The notes beneath the pieces are model-generated. The model made no database searches. It was not told the DNA's origin and saw only the letters and a list, made by a program, of their open reading frames with translations. A program made the position numbers and the translations under genes. Shown one piece after another: positions 1 to 7,875 of a stretch of DNA of 27,588 bases; position 1 is the first letter of the stretch; every line of letters starts with the position of its first letter. The stretch is from the NCBI GenBank assembly GCA_049515175.1, contig JBEKUI010000020.1:1-27588 (forward strand). Direction: 5' to 3'. Source of the DNA: JACQNR01 sp049515175 (GTDB lineage: Bacteria; Acidobacteriota; Terriglobia; UBA7540).

Positions 1-96
1 GGCATCGCTCCAGATCCCGAACTCGTCCGCCTACTCCACCTCACCCCGCACAAGATCCTACCAACCTGGAACTACACTATCGCCCCCAATCTGTGA
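1..96 (+). pseudogene. C-terminal end of a probable transposase (partial at window edge)
   Basis: The frame open from base 1 encodes 31 residues and stops with TGA at 94-96. It ends LTPHKILPTWNYTIAPNL. A WNYTI-P motif close to the C-terminus is what I associate with ISAzo13/Rhodopirellula-type DDE transposases, but 31 residues are too few for a firm assignment. Whether the gene upstream is intact cannot be seen. No inverted-repeat end could be defined in the following 150 bases. Confidence 0.4.
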
Positions 97-248
97 GGTT
101 ATTTTTGCGCGAGCCCTAAGGTGGACACATTATTGTGATTCTGCTGCAATGCTTACAGAGCGCCTGAGACCAAACCAAACAAAGGGATCCGGCGAATGGA
201 TGGAGTCTCTGGCAATCGAAGTGCTAGAATAGCAGTGATAGTTAAATT

Positions 249-457
249 GACCTTCGGGGCAGGGTGAGGGAGGCGGCAGTCAGCTTCCCAATTCCCGATC
301 GGCGGTAAAGCCCGCGAGGGGCATGAACAGTGGATAGTGCACAGTGAAGAGTGAACAGGAGAGACTCTGACTGTCCACGAACCACTCACCACTGTTCTTA
401 TCCCACGATCCGGTGAAACTCCGGGGCCGACGGTAAAGTCCGGATGGTAGAAGGTCG
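249..457 (+). promoter_or_regulatory. FMN riboswitch (RFN element)
   Basis: The conserved RFN core is present in order. P1 is formed by GACCTTC (249-255) pairing with GAAGGTC (450-456). The P2 start GGGGCAGGGTGA is at 256-267 and its AATTCCC return strand at 290-296. GGCGGTAAAGCCCGCGAG (301-318) gives P3. GATCCGGTGAAACTCCGG (408-425) is followed by GCCGACGG and TAAAGTCCGGATGG. Two peripheral loops are enlarged. A 22-nt insertion (268-289) extends P2, and the variable arm runs from about 325 to 397, closed by GAACAGTGG (325-333) pairing with CCACTGTTC (389-397). The element binds flavin mononucleotide and normally switches off riboflavin synthesis or uptake genes. Here the next gene is a TonB-dependent receptor. 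Confidence 0.93.
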
Positions 458-541
458 AGGTGGAATTCCGCCTAGCGAATGGGTTTGCGCCCGCCTGCTC
501 GTGCGTCCCTTCGCGCAGCGGGAGTTTCCTTTCCTCCACCC

Positions 542-567
542 ACGCCCCGAAAAGGGGCGTTTTGTTT
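542..567 (+). terminator. Terminator-like hairpin of the FMN riboswitch expression platform
   Basis: ACGCCCC (542-548) pairs with GGGGCGT (554-560) across a five-base GAAAA loop and is followed by the T-rich run TTTGTTT (561-567). This is a compact intrinsic-terminator shape located 85 bases after the FMN aptamer, as expected for a transcriptional riboswitch. The 3' arm also holds the best Shine-Dalgarno-like stretch (AAGGGG) for the TTG start at 566, so the same hairpin could act by hiding the ribosome binding site. Confidence 0.7.
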
Positions 568-3500
568 GGTCCCCAGCTTTTCAAGAAGACGTCAGAAAGT
601 CTGGCTGCTATTTGCGGCGGCCGCCATTTTCCTCTCTTTGTCACATACGATTCTCGCCCAGAATTGGAACAGCAGTGTGGAGGGCACGGTCTTTGACCCT
701 GCGGGGGCGGCGATTCCGCAAGCCAAAGTCACCCTTCGCAACGCCGCCACGGGCCTGGCAAGGGCCACGTCCACAGCCGAGACCGGTTACTACAGCTTTC
801 CTCTCCTACCCGTGGGCACTTACGAGCTGGAAGTCTCTCATGCGGGCTTTGCTTCCCGAATCGTCTCCGGCCTGCTGTTGCAGGTGGGGCAGCCGGCACG
901 CGTCGATGTGGCGCTGGAATTGGCCCACGCGCAATCCGTGATTCGGGTGGATGCGCAACCGCCGCTGGTGGAAACCGCTTCGCCCGCCATCGGCGACGAG
1001 ATTGACAATGCGCGCGTGAGGCTGCTGCCGCTTAACGGTCGACAGTTCTCGCAACTCGCCTTGCTCGCCGCCGGCGCGGTGCCGCCCTACCCGAACGGCT
1101 CATCCCAGCAGTTCAATACCGCCGCCCTGGGAATCGGATTCTCGGTGAACGGCCAGCGAGCCGAGCGCAACAACTTCTCGCTCGACGGTATCACCCTGAT
1201 GGAGCCGTTCGCCTACAGCCTGACGGTGAATCCTTCCGTTGATGCCATTCGCGAGTTCCGCGTCGTGGAGAGTTCCTACTCTGCCGAGCAGGGAATCACT
1301 TCCGGCGCGCAGGTGAACATCGCCTCGCGCTCCGGCACCAACCGCTTCACCGGCACCGCTTACGAGTACCTGCGCAACAGCGCGCTCGACGCGCGGAACT
1401 TCTTTGACGATCCGCGGCGCGCCATTCCTCCTTTCCGCCAGAATCAATTCGGCGCCAGCCTGGGCGGGCCGCTCCAACGCAATCGCACCTTCTTTTTCTC
1501 GAACTACGAGAGCCTGCGCATTCATCAAAGCCTGACCAACACGACGCTGCTGCCTCCGGAGGCGATCCGTCAGGGCGACTTCAGCGGGATCAACCCGCTC
1601 ACCGGGCTTCCCTTCCCGGCCATCATCAATCCAACCACCGGCCAGCAGTTTGCCGGCAACGTGATTCCCGATTCCGAAATCACCCCGCTGGCGCGCACCG
1701 TCCTGGACCGCGTTCCATTGCCCAATCAACCGGCCGCCGCGCCCGGCTCGAACAACCAGATTAACGTCGGCCTGCGCCGCGTCGTAACCGATCAGTTCCT
1801 CATCCGGCTCGACCATCAATTGAATTCGACTCATCAACTCTTCAGCCGCTTCCTCTTCTTCAACAGTGACCAGCTGTTTCCTTTTGTCCCCAATTCCTTT
1901 GCGCAGAATCCTTCCGCGCCGCCGGGCTTCGGAACCAACAAGGACGACCGCGGGCGCAACTTCGGCCTCGGCCTCACTTCGGTGTTTCGCCCCACGCTTA
2001 TCAATGACTTCCGTTTCGGCTACGCCTACTTTCTCGGCACCAAAGAAGCGCAGAATATCAACAGCAATTTTCTCCAGAGCCTCGGCATCCCGCGCGCGCC
2101 GGGGCCGACGAATCGCGGCATTCCGGCCATCAACGTTCCCGGCTACGCCGACCTGGGCGACAGCGACATCTTCCAGCCTTTCGTCCGCCGCAATCACACG
2201 TTCCAATTCACCGACAACCTCGTGTGGGTGCGGGGCCGGCACACGCTGAAGTTCGGCGCGGACCTGCGCCGCCTGCGGCTCTACTATCTGGTGGAAGACT
2301 TCGGCCAGGGTATTTTTTCGTTCAGTGACGGCTTCGGGTCCGCTTCGGGCAATGCCTTCGCGGATTTTCTGCTCGGCCGGCCGTTCCTCTCCTTTGCCCA
2401 AGCGGGCAACTCCGGCGGAAACGACCGGCTGAATTACGTGGGCGCGTATGTTGCCGACGAATTCCGCGTCAACCGCCGCCTCACGCTGAGCCTTGGTCTG
2501 CGCGAGGAATTCTTTTCGCCGCCCAGCAATGCCGATGGCCGCGCTTCGATTCTCGACCCGTCGAACGCCACGCGCTTCATCGTCCGCAACGACCGCGGCC
2601 AGGCCGAAGGATTGATCGGCAGTCCGTTCGTTCAAACCTTGCAGCAGAACTACGGCCTGCTCTTCACGACATCGCAGCAGGCCGGCCTGCCAGCTTCGCT
2701 GATCCGGCCCGACTGGTCGGGCTGGGCGCCGCGCGCGGGTTTCGCCTACGATCTGAGCGGCAAAGGCACCACCTCCCTGCGCGGCGGCTTGGGAGTGTTC
2801 AACTCGCTCGGCGAGCTCGATTACGCCGCGGAGACTCGCCTGAGCGCGCCGATTACGGAATTTCTCTTCGGCCTCGACCTCTGCCGCTTCTATGGACCCG
2901 GCGCTTGCGGCCAGAGCTGGGCGCCGCCTGTGCTGAGCTACGACCTCGCCTATCAACTCGGCAACGCGCCTCCGGTCGCCATCTCTTCGCCCCCCGATAT
3001 TCGCAACGGCTATGCCTATGAATGGACTCTCTCGCTGGAACAGAAGTTGTCTCCGGCAACGGCGCTTTCCCTCAGCTACGCCGGGACGGCGGCGCACAAA
3101 CTGCCGCGCCGGGCACTGCAAAATCAGGGCGTCCCCAATTTGCCCAACGAACGACGCGGCTACCATCCCCAGCCCGGCTCGAATCAGTTCGTCCGCGCCA
3201 CCGACGTCAACTCGAATTACAACGCCCTGATCGTTCGCCTGGAACGGCGGGCGGCGCGCGGGGTTTCTTTCGTCGCGGGCTACACGCTCGGCAAATCGAT
3301 CGACACCGCTTCCGGCCTGAACGGGACCAATCAACCGCAGGACAACTACAATCTGCGCGCCGAGCGTGGGCTGTCCGACTTCGACGTCCGCCAGCGCTTC
3401 GTGCTCTCCAGCACCTGGGAACTTCCTTTCGGCCGCGGCCGGCGATGGATGACCGACGGCCTGGGGGCGAAAGCGTTGGGCGGGTGGCAGCTTGCCAATA

Positions 3501-3946
3501 TTCTCACTGTACAGACCGGGCAGCCGATGACGGCGATTCTGTCCTCCGCGCTGAGCGGCACGCAGTCCAACGGCACCGACCGCCCGGACCTCATCGCCAG
3601 ACCTAATTTTCCCGGAAACCAGCGCAGTCCAGAACAATGGTTCAATACCGAGGCGTTTCAAAGCCCGCCGGTTTACTACGATGAACAGGGAGCCTTCAGC
3701 ATTCCCGGCAACGAGGGTCGCAACGTCATCACTGGACCGGACTACAAGGTCTGGGACACCAGCCTCGAGCGGCGCGTGCAATTCCGCGAACGAATCGGCG
3801 TGGTACTCCGTGCCGACTTCTTCAATCTCAGCAATCACCCCAACTTCGACCGACCGGGGCTGATTTTCGCCACCTCGAACTTCGGGCGGATTAGCTCGGC
3901 GCAGAATTCGCGGCAGATTCAGTTTTCGGTGCGTTTGAATTGGTGA
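566..3946 (+). CDS. TonB-dependent receptor, Oar-like, under FMN riboswitch control
   Basis: Outer-membrane receptor that would import a substrate using TonB energy. From the proposed TTG start the product is 1126 residues. A signal peptide (RRRQKVWLLFAAAAIFLSL, cut near ILAQ) is followed by a carboxypeptidase-regulatory-like beta-sandwich (GTVFDPAGAAIPQAKVTLRN), a plug with the NGQRAERNNFSLDG stretch typical of acidobacterial Oar-type proteins, and a long barrel ending in FSVRLNW. An in-frame ATG at 479 exists, but it would place the 542-567 hairpin inside the coding region and add 29 residues before the signal peptide. TTG at 566 sits about 8 bases after AAGGGG and gives a normal signal peptide. 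Family members are usually annotated only as TonB-dependent receptors of unknown substrate. The upstream FMN riboswitch makes riboflavin or another flavin the likely ligand; that is inference. The family call is firm, the start moderately so. Confidence 0.93.
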   Translation: MVPSFSRRRQKVWLLFAAAAIFLSLSHTILAQNWNSSVEGTVFDPAGAAIPQAKVTLRNAATGLARATSTAETGYYSFPLLPVGTYELEVSHAGFASRIVSGLLLQVGQPARVDVALELAHAQSVIRVDAQPPLVETASPAIGDEIDNARVRLLPLNGRQFSQLALLAAGAVPPYPNGSSQQFNTAALGIGFSVNGQRAERNNFSLDGITLMEPFAYSLTVNPSVDAIREFRVVESSYSAEQGITSGAQVNIASRSGTNRFTGTAYEYLRNSALDARNFFDDPRRAIPPFRQNQFGASLGGPLQRNRTFFFSNYESLRIHQSLTNTTLLPPEAIRQGDFSGINPLTGLPFPAIINPTTGQQFAGNVIPDSEITPLARTVLDRVPLPNQPAAAPGSNNQINVGLRRVVTDQFLIRLDHQLNSTHQLFSRFLFFNSDQLFPFVPNSFAQNPSAPPGFGTNKDDRGRNFGLGLTSVFRPTLINDFRFGYAYFLGTKEAQNINSNFLQSLGIPRAPGPTNRGIPAINVPGYADLGDSDIFQPFVRRNHTFQFTDNLVWVRGRHTLKFGADLRRLRLYYLVEDFGQGIFSFSDGFGSASGNAFADFLLGRPFLSFAQAGNSGGNDRLNYVGAYVADEFRVNRRLTLSLGLREEFFSPPSNADGRASILDPSNATRFIVRNDRGQAEGLIGSPFVQTLQQNYGLLFTTSQQAGLPASLIRPDWSGWAPRAGFAYDLSGKGTTSLRGGLGVFNSLGELDYAAETRLSAPITEFLFGLDLCRFYGPGACGQSWAPPVLSYDLAYQLGNAPPVAISSPPDIRNGYAYEWTLSLEQKLSPATALSLSYAGTAAHKLPRRALQNQGVPNLPNERRGYHPQPGSNQFVRATDVNSNYNALIVRLERRAARGVSFVAGYTLGKSIDTASGLNGTNQPQDNYNLRAERGLSDFDVRQRFVLSSTWELPFGRGRRWMTDGLGAKALGGWQLANILTVQTGQPMTAILSSALSGTQSNGTDRPDLIARPNFPGNQRSPEQWFNTEAFQSPPVYYDEQGAFSIPGNEGRNVITGPDYKVWDTSLERRVQFRERIGVVLRADFFNLSNHPNFDRPGLIFATSNFGRISSAQNSRQIQFSVRLNW

Positions 3947-3948
3947 AG

Positions 3949-3980
3949 CAGTTGGCAGTCGGCAGTTGGCAGTCGGCAGC
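3949..3980. repeat. Heptamer tandem repeat after the receptor gene
   Basis: Alternating seven-base units GCAGTTG and GCAGTCG occur four times, followed by GCAG. The array begins three bases after the receptor stop codon. It shares its seven-base period with the arrays at 5476-5503 and 7379-7427 and with the arms of the FMN riboswitch. Confidence 0.85.
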
Positions 3981-4048
3981 CAGAAGTCACAGGCCGGTAC
4001 CAAGAGACTTGCATGGAGTCGGGGATTGCCGCGGAAGACTGCGTTACT

Positions 4049-4300
4049 TCACAGCCGCGGCAAGCAAGCTTTGTCGCAAGCGAGTGGCGCGGAGGCGATC
4101 AGCGAACAGCGGTGGACGTCCACGACGCGCAGGCAGCCGAATTCAGCTTCTCGTTGCTCTGCCAGAACAGTGGCTCTCCGCGCTTTTTCCGGGCAGCCGA
4201 CAGAACGCTTCCGCAATCCCGGCCCCCACTTCCAGATGGTGTAGGCCGCGACGGCCCAGGCGAGCAGGACCCCAACAACTTCCAGCAGAATGATGTTCAT
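4049..4300 (-). CDS. Small cysteine-rich single-pass membrane protein, function unknown
   Basis: 83 residues. An N-terminal membrane segment (residues about 3-24, ILLEVVGVLLAWAVAAYTIW) is followed by a basic stretch and a soluble tail with five cysteines (C36, C56, C65, C75, C79), the last two as CDKAC. AGAGAGG stands 7 bases before the ATG, a good ribosome binding site. It lies 117 bases downstream of msrP on the same strand and may be cotranscribed with it. The spaced cysteines suggest metal binding or disulfides, but no known domain is recognised. The strong ribosome site and coherent membrane-plus-cysteine layout argue that it is real rather than a chance ORF. Confidence 0.65.
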   Translation of the reverse strand: MNIILLEVVGVLLAWAVAAYTIWKWGPGLRKRSVGCPEKARRATVLAEQREAEFGCLRVVDVHRCSLIASAPLACDKACLPRL

Positions 4301-4417
4301 GGCTCGACCTCTCTCTGCGAGGGCGGGGCGAGTCGTTCCAGGATAGGTCCTCTTCCTGAGTTCAAGCTAATCCAGGCGGAAGGAAAAAGCAAGCGGCGTG
4401 GCGGCGTCAAGCCGCCG

Positions 4418-5389
4418 CTACTTGTAGAGGCTCGCGACGTATTTCTCGTAGCCGTTGTAGAGCCGGGTGGGAACGACCTCGCCGGTTTCGACGATCTGTT
4501 CGTGCGCCTGCGACCAGCGCGGATGGGGCTTGTTGGGATTGATGTTGGCTTCGAAATCGTACTCGCTGGGCACAGCCTGATTCCAAAAGGTCGGTGGCTG
4601 CTTCTCCACAAACTCAAAACGCGTGATGGCCTTGATGCTCTTGTAACCGTACTTCCACGGCGTGTGGCTGCGAATCGGCGCGCCATTCTGGTTGGGCAGG
4701 ATCTTGCCGTACACGCCCACGACCATGAAGGCCAGTTCGTTGGTAGCTTCTTCCATCGTCAAGCCTTCGTGGTAGGGCCACAGGGCGTCCCAGTCCGGGC
4801 TCTGGCCGCGCTGGCCGGGTGCTTGCGCGGGGCGGAAGAAGCTCATCATGCGGAGGAAGCGCGCTTTGGAGGTCGGCTTGGCGAACTCGACAAGTTTCTT
4901 CGTGGGAAAGCCGACCCAGGGGATGATGACCACCCAGCGTTCGACGCAGCGGTGGCGATAGACGCGCTCCTCGAGGGTCATCTTTTTGATGAGCTCGTCG
5001 ACGTCGATCTTGAAGGGCTTTTCGATCTGCCCCTTGAATTCGATCTGCCAGGGCCGGGGCACGAACTCGCGCGCCACGCGCCAGACTTGGTCTTTGGCCT
5101 GCGTGAATTCGTAGTAGTTGTTGAAACCTGTCCCCGCGCGCTCGGAGCTGATGGGCCGGTCGGTCTTGTATTCGGGATTGCGCGGCGCGGTGAGCGGAGG
5201 CAGATTGAGTGGCTGATACGTTTCGGTCGCTCCGAGCAGCGGCGAGCCGCCGGGGAGGATAAGACTTCCGATGCCTGCCAGCGCACCCGCCCCGGCACGC
5301 GCCAGAAACTTGCGCCGGTTCAGGTAGACGTCTTCCGGCGTCACCAAACGCTCGGGAATCTCCCAGCCCCTGGGTATTTTGATTAGCAT
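4418..5389 (-). CDS. msrP: MsrP/YedY-like molybdopterin oxidoreductase (protein-methionine-sulfoxide reductase catalytic subunit)
   Basis: 323 residues, close to the family length. A twin-arginine signal (NRRKFLARAGAGALAG, residues 24-39) directs Tat export of the folded molybdenum enzyme to the periplasm. The sulfite-oxidase-type core carries YRHRCVERW, where C148 is the expected molybdenum-ligating cysteine, followed by PWVGFP and the later PWKYGYKSIK stretch typical of MsrP. In characterised bacteria MsrP repairs oxidised methionines in periplasmic proteins and takes electrons from the haem membrane partner MsrQ. No msrQ is next to it in this window: downstream lies only the small cysteine-rich membrane protein, and upstream the strand changes. 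An AGGGCGG-like ribosome site precedes the ATG. The family is clear; the substrate is assumed from the family. Confidence 0.92.
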   Translation of the reverse strand: MLIKIPRGWEIPERLVTPEDVYLNRRKFLARAGAGALAGIGSLILPGGSPLLGATETYQPLNLPPLTAPRNPEYKTDRPISSERAGTGFNNYYEFTQAKDQVWRVAREFVPRPWQIEFKGQIEKPFKIDVDELIKKMTLEERVYRHRCVERWVVIIPWVGFPTKKLVEFAKPTSKARFLRMMSFFRPAQAPGQRGQSPDWDALWPYHEGLTMEEATNELAFMVVGVYGKILPNQNGAPIRSHTPWKYGYKSIKAITRFEFVEKQPPTFWNQAVPSEYDFEANINPNKPHPRWSQAHEQIVETGEVVPTRLYNGYEKYVASLYK

Positions 5390-5475
5390 GTCGTCACCGC
5401 CCTGAGAAAGAAGTGAACATACTTATGGTATCACACCGCGTCGCACAGTTCGGGCGATTGATGATTTTGCAGGAT

Positions 5476-5503
5476 TCAGTTCTCAGTTATCAGTTTTCAG
5501 TTC
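5476..5503. repeat. Heptamer tandem repeat between msrP and the beta-helix gene
   Basis: Four consecutive seven-base units beginning TCAGTT (TCAGTTC, TCAGTTA, TCAGTTT, TCAGTTC) occupy the divergent intergenic region. The phase is exact, with only the seventh base varying. Confidence 0.85.
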
Positions 5504-5557
5504 TTAGCATCTCTTCATTTAGCCTTTTCGTCCGAATTCCTAGTTCATTCTCACCGC

Positions 5558-5586
5558 TTGACTCTGCCGTGCCGCTGACTTATAAG
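5558..5586 (+). promoter_or_regulatory. Sigma70-type promoter for the beta-helix gene
   Basis: TTGACT (5558-5563) and TATAAG (5581-5586) are separated by exactly 17 bases. Transcription would start near 5593, leaving a leader of about 30 bases with AAAGG before the ATG at 5622. Confidence 0.65.
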
Positions 5587-5621
5587 AGGGCAAGACCCGA
5601 ACCCTCCCAAAGGTTGTGAAT

Positions 5622-7238
5622 ATGCGACCACGCTATTACATTCTGCTAGGCCTCGTTGTGTGCATTGGGCTGCTGATGGGGATCAATGCCTTTATCAAGG
5701 GAAAAGGTCCCGACCGGAAGGCGGCAAGGAATCTTACGCACTCGCCGGGCAACACGACCTACTACGTGGACAGCGCCCGCGGAGACGACCAGCGTGACGG
5801 CACGACTCCGGAAAATGCCTGGAAAACTCTCGACCGCGCCAACGGTGTGCTTTTTGCCGCCGGTGACAAGATTCTGCTCAAAGCCGGCAGCCGATTTTCG
5901 GGCCAGCTTGCTCCGTGGGGTTCGGGGAAAGAAGGCGCGCCCATCATCATTGACCGGTATGGTGAAGGCGAGAAGCCTCGCATCGATGCCGGAGGACGGT
6001 TCCACGAAGCGCTGTTGCTGGAGAACCAGGAATACTGGGAGGTGAACAATCTCGAGTTGACCAACCAGGGCTGGGTGCAGCGAGGATTTCGTTACGGCGT
6101 GCGCGTGGCGGCATGGGATTTCGGCGAGATGCACCACATTCAACTGAAGAACCTGTTTATCCACGACGTGAACGGCATGGTGCGTAAAGGCCACGCCGAG
6201 GGGCATGGCATTCTTTGGGAAAACGGCGGCAAGAAGACTCGCAGCCGTTTCAATGGGCTCGTGATCGAGCAGTGTCACCTTCTCCGCACGGACCGCAACG
6301 GGATTTGCGGTTACAGCGAGCATTCGGAGCGTAGCGACTGGTTTCCGAGTCTGAAAGTCGTCGTTCGGAGCAATGTGCTGGAAGACATCGGCGGTGACGG
6401 GATCAAGCCCTTTGGCTGCGATGGCGTTCTGGTCGAGCACAATCGGCTCGACGGCGCCAATCGACGCGCGCCCGACTATTCGGCGGGAATGTGGCCGTGG
6501 AGTTGCGACAACTCGGTTTTCCAGTTCAACGAAGTCAGCGGTGTCGCAGGGACGCGCGACGGCCAGGCGTTCGACTCCGACGGAAACTGCGACAACACGA
6601 TTTTCCAGTACAACTACACCCACGATAACGACGGCGGCTTCCTGCTGATTTGCGACGACGGCGACTGGAAAATGCCCGCCAGTGTTGGGAACCGGCGGAC
6701 CATCGCCCGCTACAACATCAGCCAGAACGATGCCGCTCGAACCTTCCACCTCACCGGCCCCATCAAGGACGCGCGCATTTACAACAACGTCTTTTTCATC
6801 AAAAGTGGCATGGAGCTGCCGCTGTTCCTGTTTACCGATTACCACGGCTGGGCGGACGGCGTGTACGTTGCCAATAACATCTTCTACGTGGCCGGCACCG
6901 CCCGCTATAGCCACGGGACCAGCCGCAACTGGAACGGGTCCTACGAAACCGCACCCGGATTCGCGGAAAGCAGAAACATCAAGTTTGAGAATAACGTCTA
7001 CTTCGGACGGCACGAAAATCCGCCCAACGATCCGAGCGCCAAGACTGCTGATCCTCAGCTGAGCAATCCCGGCAGCGGGACGAACGGATTCGACTCTCTC
7101 GAAGGCTACAAACTGAAGGACGACTCACCCTGCATTCGAGCGGGGGTCGCCATCGCGGAAAATGGCGATCGTGATTTCTGGGGAAATCCCCTGCCCCAAG
7201 GAAAAAATCCTTCGGTCGGCGCGGAGGAAAGGGAATAG
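5622..7238 (+). CDS. Secreted or membrane-anchored right-handed beta-helix protein
   Basis: 538 residues from the ATG at 5622; AAAGG lies 8 bases upstream, whereas an in-frame GTG at 5616 would have almost no spacing. An N-terminal hydrophobic segment (YYILLGLVVCIGLLMGINAFI) acts as signal or anchor. The mature part opens with TYYVDSARGDDQRDGTTPENAWKTL in pieces typical of DUF1565/pectate-lyase-like beta-helix proteins, then has repeated asparagine-rich coils (such as VVRSNVLEDIGGDGI, VEHNRLDG, FQYNYTHDNDGG, IYNNVFF). Such folds bind or cleave polysaccharides outside the cytoplasm. No catalytic set can be assigned, so the substrate is unknown. It ends with a WGNPLPQGKNPSVGAEE tail of the kind commonly seen at the end of these helices. 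It has its own promoter and no close partner gene. Confidence 0.82.
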   Translation: MRPRYYILLGLVVCIGLLMGINAFIKGKGPDRKAARNLTHSPGNTTYYVDSARGDDQRDGTTPENAWKTLDRANGVLFAAGDKILLKAGSRFSGQLAPWGSGKEGAPIIIDRYGEGEKPRIDAGGRFHEALLLENQEYWEVNNLELTNQGWVQRGFRYGVRVAAWDFGEMHHIQLKNLFIHDVNGMVRKGHAEGHGILWENGGKKTRSRFNGLVIEQCHLLRTDRNGICGYSEHSERSDWFPSLKVVVRSNVLEDIGGDGIKPFGCDGVLVEHNRLDGANRRAPDYSAGMWPWSCDNSVFQFNEVSGVAGTRDGQAFDSDGNCDNTIFQYNYTHDNDGGFLLICDDGDWKMPASVGNRRTIARYNISQNDAARTFHLTGPIKDARIYNNVFFIKSGMELPLFLFTDYHGWADGVYVANNIFYVAGTARYSHGTSRNWNGSYETAPGFAESRNIKFENNVYFGRHENPPNDPSAKTADPQLSNPGSGTNGFDSLEGYKLKDDSPCIRAGVAIAENGDRDFWGNPLPQGKNPSVGAEERE

Positions 7239-7378
7239 GAAACGAAGGGGCAGCGAGTCGGGAGCCGGAAGGAGAAAATCAGGAACTACGATTCAGGAAC
7301 TAAAGAAGGAGTTGGGGGCCGGATTTTGGGGTTTGTAACGCATAGGTAGATGCTAACGATCCCTCTCTGGTTCCGGCC

Positions 7379-7427
7379 TTTGTACTTTGTACTTTGTACT
7401 TTGTACTTCGTCCTTCGTCCTTTGCCT
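7379..7427. repeat. Heptamer tandem repeat between convergent genes
   Basis: Four exact TTTGTAC units (7379-7406), two TTCGTCC units (7407-7420) and a degenerate TTTGCCT keep a strict seven-base period. The array lies in the 226-base gap between the ends of the beta-helix gene and the minus-strand SnoaL-like gene. No other feature was seen in that gap. Confidence 0.88.
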
Positions 7428-7464
7428 TTAGTCCCTACTCGCTATCCCTACTCCCGCATTCTTC

Positions 7465-7875
7465 TTACACCGTCCTTCGCAACCAGTATTCGCGAAAAGT
7501 ACGGACCTGCTCACCATAGAAATCCGCGAACATCATGCCCGCCAGCTCACGTCGCTCATTGCTGGGGCGGTACCGGTAGTTGCAGGTCCACTCCGCCACC
7601 AGCGTGTATTTATGGTGGAACGAATTCCCTATTTTGAAGTGGATGTCGTCCTGAGTGTCGGTGGCCGCCTGCCAGTAGGAGCGGATCGCCTCGCGGCCGA
7701 CGATGGCATCTCCAAAGGGGTTCTCCCAGTAATGCGCGTCGCGGGTGAAGAGCGAAGCGGCGAGGTCAGCGTCGCGCGTTTCCCACGCCTCCTTGTACTG
7801 GGCCAGGAACTTCTTGGCTGCGGTGGCCTTAAGCTGGCCCGGACGTTTCCTCTTCTCCTCGCCCGTAGACACCAT
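7465..7875 (-). CDS. SnoaL-like / NTF2-fold protein
   Basis: 136 residues, the normal size for a single NTF2-like domain. The helix KFLAQYKEAWETRDADLAASLFTRDAHYWENPF followed by an IVGREAIRSYWQAA element is the usual SnoaL-like pattern, in which a cone-shaped barrel binds a small molecule. No signal peptide is present, so it is probably cytoplasmic. It is the third gene of a minus-strand series after the HGSNAT-like and DUF4440-like genes, with a 164-base gap before it. Enzyme activity, if any, cannot be predicted. A G-rich stretch close to the ATG may serve as the ribosome site. Confidence 0.8.
   Translation of the reverse strand: MVSTGEEKRKRPGQLKATAAKKFLAQYKEAWETRDADLAASLFTRDAHYWENPFGDAIVGREAIRSYWQAATDTQDDIHFKIGNSFHHKYTLVAEWTCNYRYRPSNERRELAGMMFADFYGEQVRTFREYWLRRTV

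Noticed and set aside
479..565. ATG start 29 codons upstream of the proposed receptor start
   Set aside because: It would put the terminator-like hairpin inside the coding region and add a proline- and arginine-rich stretch before a complete signal peptide.
1100..4003. Long open frame of 967 codons on the minus strand opposite the first receptor
   Set aside because: It is the antisense shadow of a GC-rich gene. Its protein is low-complexity (A, R, E, V rich), has no domain, and the plus-strand receptor explains the region.
4013..5386. Plus-strand frame of 457 codons opposite msrP
   Set aside because: It is antisense to a clear MsrP gene and shows no recognisable domain or ribosome site.
5646..7013. 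Minus-strand frame of 455 codons opposite the beta-helix gene
   Set aside because: Antisense shadow; the plus-strand protein has a signal segment and a coherent beta-helix pattern.
3949..7427. CRISPR array
   Set aside because: The short tandem units are seven bases long without spacers; no repeat of 25-40 bases with regular spacers and no cas gene was seen.
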